A DNA stretch of 64,000 nucleotides. Source: Crambe crambe. Lineage: Eukaryota > Porifera > Demospongiae > Poecilosclerida > Crambeidae. A program made the position numbers and the translations under genes. Location of the stretch: positions 1,736,001 to 1,800,000 of the forward strand of contig OZ004588.1 of the NCBI GenBank assembly GCA_963924555.1, given 5' to 3'. How positions within the stretch are numbered: the stretch's first letter is position 1; each line of letters opens with the position of its first letter. The notes under the pieces are model-generated. The model made no database searches, was not told the origin of the DNA, and saw only the letters and a list, made by a program, of their open reading frames with translations. Shown here piece after piece: positions 35,101 through 44,100 of this stretch.

Positions 35101-38100
35101 TCATGTGCTCGTGCATGGTTGTAGCACCAATTCGTCATGGTGATGTATGTATTTCCTTGGACTCACGGGTTTCTATGGTCTTGCGATATTTTTGAGTACC
35201 AGGCCCTCCACAATCATAATTGAAAAAGAGGGCCGGGGGACAAGGCTAATCATGATAAATTTTTGATTTTGATTTATTTTCAGGGTCATTAAAATTAATC
35301 ACATGACATTTAATTACCTTGTACGAAATGGAGTAAAAGGTAATTATAAGTATAAGCTGTAACAAAGAAAATAAACAAATTAAAAGCATGAATTATTATT
35401 TAACTAAAATTTCCCAATTTATGGTAGTTACTTACATTCAAGAATGAGCCTTCAACAAGAGAACAATGTTCTAGCATAGCTGTACTACTCCACTGACTGT
35501 TAAAGATCGATACTCTGCATATCTAATTCATGTTTTTATATCCACATCAACTGAAACTTTGTTAGCTGATTCCACAGTCTTCTGTGCCTAATTGTTTCAG
35601 CCAGTTAACAAACATTGTGGTTATGTTTGACTACTTCAGCTTCAAAGTTGGATGAGCAGTGCTAGTAGGATGCTATAACTGAGCTAGATTCATTTACAAG
35701 TAAAGCTATTCTGAATAAAGAAGGAAAGTTAGGGATGGCCGTGTGTGGTTCAAAAAGTTCAGCAACATGAGAGTGAACTTCATAGGATAAGATAAAATAT
35801 AAAGGGAGTGAAGTAGGAATAGTTAGCTCGTAGTTTGGTAATATTGTTGGTTACTTGACTGAAGTTCACTCTCTTAACAGCATTACATATCCACATACCT
35901 CAACTACAAGCACATTACAAGCATATGCATGACACTTTTGTAAATTTACAAGCTATTTTACAAGGACTCCAAGATGTCAGTTTGTGGATCAATGGCATCA
36001 ACCAGGCCCAAATTTTTGTGAGGTAAAATTAGTCAAAAAAGTTTTATGCACTAATTTTCATGAATTCCATGCCCCACAAAATTTCGCACTATACGATAAT
36101 GGAACTTCAGCAGAATTTGCTATAAGAATCAAAGTAGTTTGAACAGAATCACTTAATATGGAAGCCGAGAAAGGCACTTTTTCCGCGAAAACTGAATAAC
36201 TTTTTATATGTTCCACCTGATCGGCTGGATAGTGTGACTACTACCTTTAGGCGTTACCTTCACATATCACATAAATATGATTTGCATTAATCATACCCAC
36301 CAGACTTCCAGCAAGTATTCTTCTCAAGTAAATAACCTCTGCCTTCAAGCAACACTGAGTTTTGCTTGATCGACCACATACCCATATTTAACTGGGTGTA
36401 AGTTACGTATGAGCCTTTACTTACCCGAGTAGCCAATCACTTAACGAGTGATGAAAGAGTTATGTAGGCTGGAGTACATGACTATAAAAAGTACGGAAAT
36501 AAGGTGTACTGCATTTGCTCTGCTAACTGTCACAGAATTGACAAACCCTACATCACTTCATGGACTGCATTTGTCACTGTGCTCTGCTAACTATCATAAA
36601 ATTGACATAAACCCTACATCGCTGCTGCCATATTATCCTTTTTGGCTACACCTTGCAGTGATGTAGGGTTTATGTCAACTCTATGTCCAATTGGGCAGTC
36701 TGTGCCATCCCTAGCTACTTATCGTACTCTCTCATACTTTACTTAAATTTTTTTTCAGTATTTTCAAAAATTCCTGTCAAATTTAAAAATGCTAATGAGT
36801 CGATATGGTGGGAAAGCACTACATTCATAATAGCATATCTCACCTGAACTATGATAACATGCATGTGTGACAGTTGAGGGTAGAAATCAAGCTTCATTCA
36901 CGCTTTCTACTTTTGAAAAAAAGTTTAAAAGGCAGAAAATTTTGACAAAAGTAAACTTTGACTAAAACGTTGGGGTTGTCCCCAGAAAATAAAAGTAGAG
37001 CAGTAAATTGTGTCACTGCGCATGCATGTAATCGATCGTGCACAAGATCGTCGGTCAGTACAGTGCAGTAGCCTCGTCCCCAGGCTCTAATTTTACAGCT
37101 ATAGGATACCTCTCATGTACCAGTTCTTTCTCAGTGTGCGGATGGTGTGTTTGTTTAGCTGGGATAACCCCACCTAGTACTGAAGAAGGATCAGCAGCAA
37201 GCAATTCTCTCCATTGGTCTGTTCGTTGGTGAATAGTGCAGAGCTGATGCTACGATCATCTCCTCTGACTTTAATGTAGGTTGGTTTACGGATACACCAC
37301 TATGAATAGATTTGGAAGTGCCAGAGAACAGAGCAATGCTCATACACATAGTTACATGCTGTGACATCACATACTATCAGAGAGTGCGGTAGCACTCTCT
37401 ATGTAGGGATGACTCGGACGGCCGCGCGCGCCGCCTATAGACTAATACTAAAGTGAAATTCTAGTTCTCCCACTTAGACCTAACAAAAGCTACTGTGAAT
37501 GATTATTCAGCCTACTAGAGCCTACTACAATGTGCAGACCAAGTTTCAGGACCAGGGAGCTTACCGTTTCAGAAATACGGCAAGCAGGTAAATCGCTATA
37601 TTCTTCTTCTTCTCTATCAGAGAGTGCGGTAGCACTCTCTATGTAGGGATGACTCGGACGGCCGCGCGCGCCGCCTATAGACTAATACAAAAGTGAAATT
37701 CCAGTTCCCCCACTTAGACCTAACAAAAGCTACTGTGAATGATTATCCAGCCTACTAGAGCCTACTACAATGTGCAGACCAAGTTTCAGGACCAGGGAGC
37801 TTACCGTTTCAGAAATACGGCAAGCAGGTAAATCGCTATATTCTTCTTCTTCTCTATTATTATCAGAGAGTGCGGTAGCACTCTCTATGTAGGGATGACT
37901 CGGACGGCCGCGCGCGCCGCCTATAGACTAATACAAAAGTGAAATTCCAGTTCCCCCACTTAGACCTAACAAAAGCTACTGTGAATGATTATCCAGCCTA
38001 CTAGAGCCTACTACAATGTGCAGACCAAGTTTCAGGACCAGGGAGCTTACCGTTTCAGAAATACGGCAAGCAGGTAAACCGCTATATTCTTCTTCTTCTC

Positions 38101-41100
38101 TATTATTATTATTATTATTCTTCTTCTTATTATTCTTCTTAGACAACCATATCTCTCGAACCACTCAAGCTACAGCTATGATTTCTGGACAAATCCACTC
38201 CAAATTCTACGAACTACGATCTTTTCTACTCGTTGATCCTCGAAAGAGTCGACGAAAAAGGAGACACTAAGGAGCACAGCACTCGACTAATTCAATTAGG
38301 AAGCCATCTTTTCTATAATACGCATGCGCATGTATTTGATATCCAATTATTCGAAATTATAATATTACTCAGCTGCCTCTAGCTAGCTAGCTAGCTAGGT
38401 CCTACATATATGTAGCTAGAATAATGATGATGATGATAGACTACTGTATCAACTCGGGGATTTAGATTCAACAAGGTAGACTCTATTTCAGCATCTTCTA
38501 CCTCCACCTTGACTCGTTGATAATGATTGGGCTGGTATGCTATTGGAGAACTATTCTTCTTTCATCTGTCCCTGCATACACATAGAAGAATGAACTCTAT
38601 ACATAGCTAAAACCATAAAAGAGAGGAAAAAAGACCAGGAACAAGTAAGGGAAAAAGCATTTCGTGAAATGAAAAAAGATGTAGGGATGACCACTGCTCA
38701 AAAAAGTAAGGAAACAAGAAGGATGGAATCTTTGTTCTGTATATCCAGCCAACAATCCCTACATGTACGTACATTACTACACTATAATCTGAAGCTACCC
38801 GACGTATATGTAGGGATTGTTGGCTGGATATACAGAACAAAGATTCCATCCTTCTTGTTTCCTTACTTTTTTGAGCAGTGGTCATCCCTACATCTTTTTT
38901 CATTTCACGAAATGCTTTTTCCCTTATTATTATTATTCTTCTTATTATTATTCTTCTTAGACAACCATATCTCTCGAACCACTCAAGCTACAGCTATGAT
39001 TTCTGGACAAATCCACTCCAAATTCTACGAACTACGATCTTTTCTACTCGTTGATCCTCGAAAGAGTCGATGAAAAAGGAGACACTATGGAGCACAGCAC
39101 TCGACTAATTCAATTAGGAAGCCATCTTTTCTATAATACGCATGCGCATGTATTTGAATATCCAATTATTCGAAATCATAATATTACTCAGCTGTCTCTA
39201 GCTAGCTAGCTAGCTCTAGCTGATGATAGACTACTGTATCGATTCGGGGATTTAGATTCACCACGGTAGACACTATTTCAGCATCTTCGACCTCCAAGTA
39301 TGGCTCAACAACACAACACCTTGACTCGATAAATGATTGGGCTGGTATGCTATTGGAGAACTTCTTTCATCTGTCCCTGCATACACATAGAAGAATGAAC
39401 TCTAATCATAGCTAAAACCATAAAAGAGAGGAAAAAAGACCAGGAACAAGTAAGGGAAAAAGCATTTCGTGAAATGAAAAAAAGATGTAGGGATGACCAC
39501 TGCTCAAAAAAGTAAGGAAACAAGAAGGATGGAAATGGGATCAATCTTTGTTCTGTATATCCAGCCAACAATCCCTACATATACGTCAGGTAACTTCAGA
39601 TTATAGTGTAGTAATGTGTGTATATGTAGGGATTGTTGGCTGGATATACAGAACAAAGATTGATCCCATTTCCATCCTTCTTGTTTCCTTACTTTTTTGA
39701 GCAGTGGTCATCCCTACATCTTTTTTTCATTTCACGAAATGCTTTTTCCCTTACTTGTTATTATTATTATTATTATTATTCTTCTTCTTCTTCTTCTTAG
39801 ACAACCATATCTCTCGAACCACTCAAGCTACAGCCATGATTTCTGGACAAATCCACTCCAAATTCTACCAACTACGATCTTTTCTACTCGTTGATCCTCG
39901 GAAGAGTCGATGAAAAAGGAGACACTATGGAGCACAGCACTCGACTAATTCAATTAGGAAGCCATCTTTTCTATAATACGCATGCGCATGTATTTGAATA
40001 TCCAATTATTCGAAATCATAATATTACTCAGCTGTCTCTAGCTAGCTAGCTAGCTAGCTCTAGCTAGCTCTGGATAATGATGATGATAGACTACTGTATC
40101 GATTCGGGGATTTAGATTCACCACGATAGACTCTATTTCAGCATCTTCGACCTCCAAGTATGGCTCAACAACACAACACCTTGACTCGATAATGATTGGG
40201 CTGGTATGCTATTGGAGAATTATTGGAGAACTTCTTTCATCTGTCCCTGCATACACATAGAAGAATGAACTCTAATCATAGCTAAAACCATAAAAGAGAG
40301 GAAAAAAGACCAGGAACAAGTAAGAGAAAAAGCATTTCGTGAAATGAAAAAAAGATGTAGGGATGACCACTGCTCAAAAAAGTAAGGAAACAAGAAGGAT
40401 GGAAATGGGATCAATCTTTGTTCTGTATATCCAGCCAACAATCCCTACATATATGTCAGGTAACTTCAGATTATAGTGTAGTAATGTACGTATATGTAGG
40501 GATTGTTGGCTGGATATACAGAACAAAGATTGATCCCATTTCCATCCTTCTTGTTTCCTTACTTTTTTGAGCAGTGGTCATCCCTACATCTTTTTTTCAT
40601 TTCACGAAATGCTTTTTCCCTTATCATAAAGTGTAATAGGCTGGAATTTCGCGTGAAATGAGACTATACAGTGCAGGTGCAGTGTAAATGGGCTGAGTTT
40701 CGATACAGCTAGAGTCAAGTAAGGTATTGAAGAGGTAGTGAAAATAGCTTAGTTCATTATTCCAAGTCCATAAGCTTAAAAGCCTACCTTATAGCTGTTG
40801 TGCTGGATTCTCTCCGTTCACTAGCTAGCTGAGCCAAGACCCTCGTGAGACTATAGCTAGCTTTAGAGCTTGATTTGAAGTCTCACTCTAAAATCATCCA
40901 CTTTCTGTTTTGCAACAACTGAATTGCTCCATAGGAAGCAGGCATCCTTGTTTTGTTTTTGTCGAGGAAGGGGGTGATGGGGTCACTGGTGGACTACAAG
41001 CCTGTGACTACACAGTTTCAGCATAGACTGTTTTATAGAACTTATCCAGACTGAGCCTGGTACATTCTGTGATGCATAAGGAGCCCCTCCCCCATTTATG

Positions 41101-44100
41101 TCCACCCCCTAGCCATAATCATATGATTTTGAACTTACAATATACTGTCACTTAGTGCAGTCTAGAACTGAAATGGAGAAAGTTGAATATTGTGTCTCCA
41201 CTGTAGCTCTGGACTTCTCACTTGGAGGTCCTTGTCTCAGTTCTTACTGCAGTCACACTTGCTTGCTTGTCTCAAATGACAATCAGTTTACTCTTGAGCT
41301 AGTTAACAGCATCACCTAACCACATACCTCAATATCTACAAGCACATTACAAGCAACAACCCAAGAACCAAATTTAAAGTTAGTGCTTTCTAGCTCTATA
41401 GAAAGCATGCATGAAGAAATCCTATAGTTAAAAACATGTTTACTATATCATCATTCTATGAAACGTTTCCCTGATTCCTCGTTGATTCTTAAATAACTTC
41501 AAACCTGAAATACAGTCACTTGATTAGAATAGTATAGAACTGAAATGGAGAAAATCCATGAATATCATGTCTCCAATAATTTGGCAGTAGTTCCTCTTGC
41601 TCTGGACTTCCACTTGGTTGTTACTTCTTACTTGTCAAATAACAATCAGTTTACTCTTGAGCTAGTTAACAGTATTACATAACCACATACCTCAATATCC
41701 ACAAGCACATTACAAGCATATGCATGCAAATTTACAAGCCATTTATAATGTGATTACAGGAAGGTTAGGGGAAGATTCAAAGAGTTATGTTCGTAGAGTT
41801 GATATCAAGGCAAGGCCATCATCCAAACCCAACAAAAGCCAAGAACTACTTTTAGTTCAGATCATTGATGAAACTTCAGTTATGTCAGCTCCAGGACTTA
41901 CAATAAATAGAAAACAAAGAAGAAACAAAGATTTAGATATTCAACTGGACACATTGAAGGCTTACCATCTATAATGAGCTTTCTATCACCTCATAGAAAA
42001 GAATCACCTGTTCCTTAGATTGATGAATTTGAGCATTTAGTTTTCATAAGGTTTATATGATGAAGCACTAGCTATATGATATTGAATTAACAAGGTCTCA
42101 AATTGCATCTTGGGACCAATTAGCTCTTAATGGAATCAGTGTAAATACCATAATCGTATAAATTTTCAGAGGTTTAAAATTTCATGATTTCCGGAGCTGT
42201 TCCTATAATAAAAAATTTCTGCAGATTTTGGAAAATAATGCATGCGCATAATATCTATATCATTGCCTGCTGCTGGGGCCGAGTGACATGCATGATGGCG
42301 TGATTTGTGGCTACTACTGAGAAACCTAGATAGTCCCCCAAAAAGAAGAAAAGTTGGGCTGGCGATGCCAGACTAAAATCTCGACTGCTAGACACTTCAT
42401 TGTAGAAGAGAGACAGGTAATGGCCATGATCCCGCATCACGCACGCATGCACATCGTTATCATTATGATGTGTCATAGTGCTAATTATTTTCAAGGATTC
42501 TGATCGACTACGAAAAAAACAAAAATAAAATCCCATCGAAAATTTATACGAATACGGTATATTTTTTCACTGCTAGTATAAATATTTGTATGTTATTAGT
42601 TGCACTATTGGCATTATCTGGTTCTCCACCATTGGCTGACTAAAGTGGTACTAGGTAGCTAGCTATCCTGTCAATTGCTAGCAAATTCTTGATTGCTGAT
42701 TGATTCTTTACCTTACGTAATTTGGAGCTGGCTACCACTAACATGATCAGCACTCACTTGGCAGCTAGTGAGCATAAAGAAAGAAGAAATTGTTTTGTTT
42801 ATCATTCTACTATCATATCTGGAATATAGTAGAATGTCCTTACATGTGCATGCAAAAAACTAATACGTGATGTCCAAGAAAAAACTGCAGGATAGTATGC
42901 AATGATGTTCTATGTCTGTTGTGTGTGTAACACATACCAAGTAGAAAAAAATTAAATTTGAGTGGGTGTATTAAATATTAGTAATATAATTTATACATGC
43001 ACAATGACATTCGTCTGTTTTTTTGTTTCATTGACTACCTGTAGGTTCCGCTGAGTCACGTCGACTGTATAACGAAGCAATGAAGCAGGGACACGTAAAG
43101 TCCCAGATCAACAAAGCCCTCCTTTATGGGGCTCCAGGAACCGGAAAATCAAGTTCGATGGACCTTTTCGTTGGTAACCCTCCGAGACAAGCCAGAATAA
43201 GCACTCCTTTAGCTGCTCGTCCTATTACAATGATTCAAATGGGAATCACATCAAAGGAGTGGAAAAAGCTTCATCCAAAAGAACGGAAAGAAATTCTAGC
43301 AAGGGCCATATATGCTCAGCTTCATGCCAACGACACAAATTCAGGTGAAGATTGTGAGTCATCAGCTAATTCTGGTGAGAGTTCTGATTCTGATGAAATA
43401 TTAACGACTCCTGAGCATAAAGAAGCTCGTAGTAAAGAGGATAAGTCGACACGTGACGTACATCCACGAGTACACCCAGCAACTCCTTCCAGTCCAACAT
43501 CTGCTAGCAAACCAAAGAAAGGTTCTCATTCGAAGGAAAAGATTTCACTGCCATCCCTTGGCACACATGATGAACTAACAAAATTATTGGATGAAATTTC
43601 CAAATCAGATGATCTTGAAGCTTTACCTGTCTTCCGGAAAGTTAAACTAATCGATTCTGGTGGACAACCGCAATTTCATGAGGTGTTACCTGTATTTCTT
43701 CGTCGCATGTCCCTCTACATATTCGTCTTCAAGTTATCAGAAGAACTCGCCACCAAGCCCATGGTAGAATATTTTGGGGAGGATGGGAAACGTGTGGGGA
43801 CACCTTACCGATCACCTCAGTCCAATGAGCAGCTATTGAAGCACTGCCTTCGCACTTTGCATACCCACAGATCGTCTCCCGATACTAAAGGTGAGTGCTC
43901 CAAAATCATGATCGTAGGGACCCACAGGGACGAAGAACACCTGTGCACGACCGAAACACGAGAGGAGAAGAACAAGAAGTTAGAAGAGCTGTTACTTCCA
44001 ATGTTCAAAGAGGAAGTCATCTATTATAACCTGGCAGAAAATAAGTTGATCTTTCCAGTCAATGCTAAAAATCCTGAAGAGCTTGATAAGGATACAGCTA

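Noticed and set aside
37377-38100. GC-rich GGCCGCGCGCGCC as a CpG-island promoter
   Set aside because: It is only a short word repeated once per tandem unit, within AT-rich repeats.
38607-40441. Identical ORFs on both strands in three copies
   Set aside because: They are palindrome arms, so the same peptide appears on both strands. No promoter, domain or conserved start.
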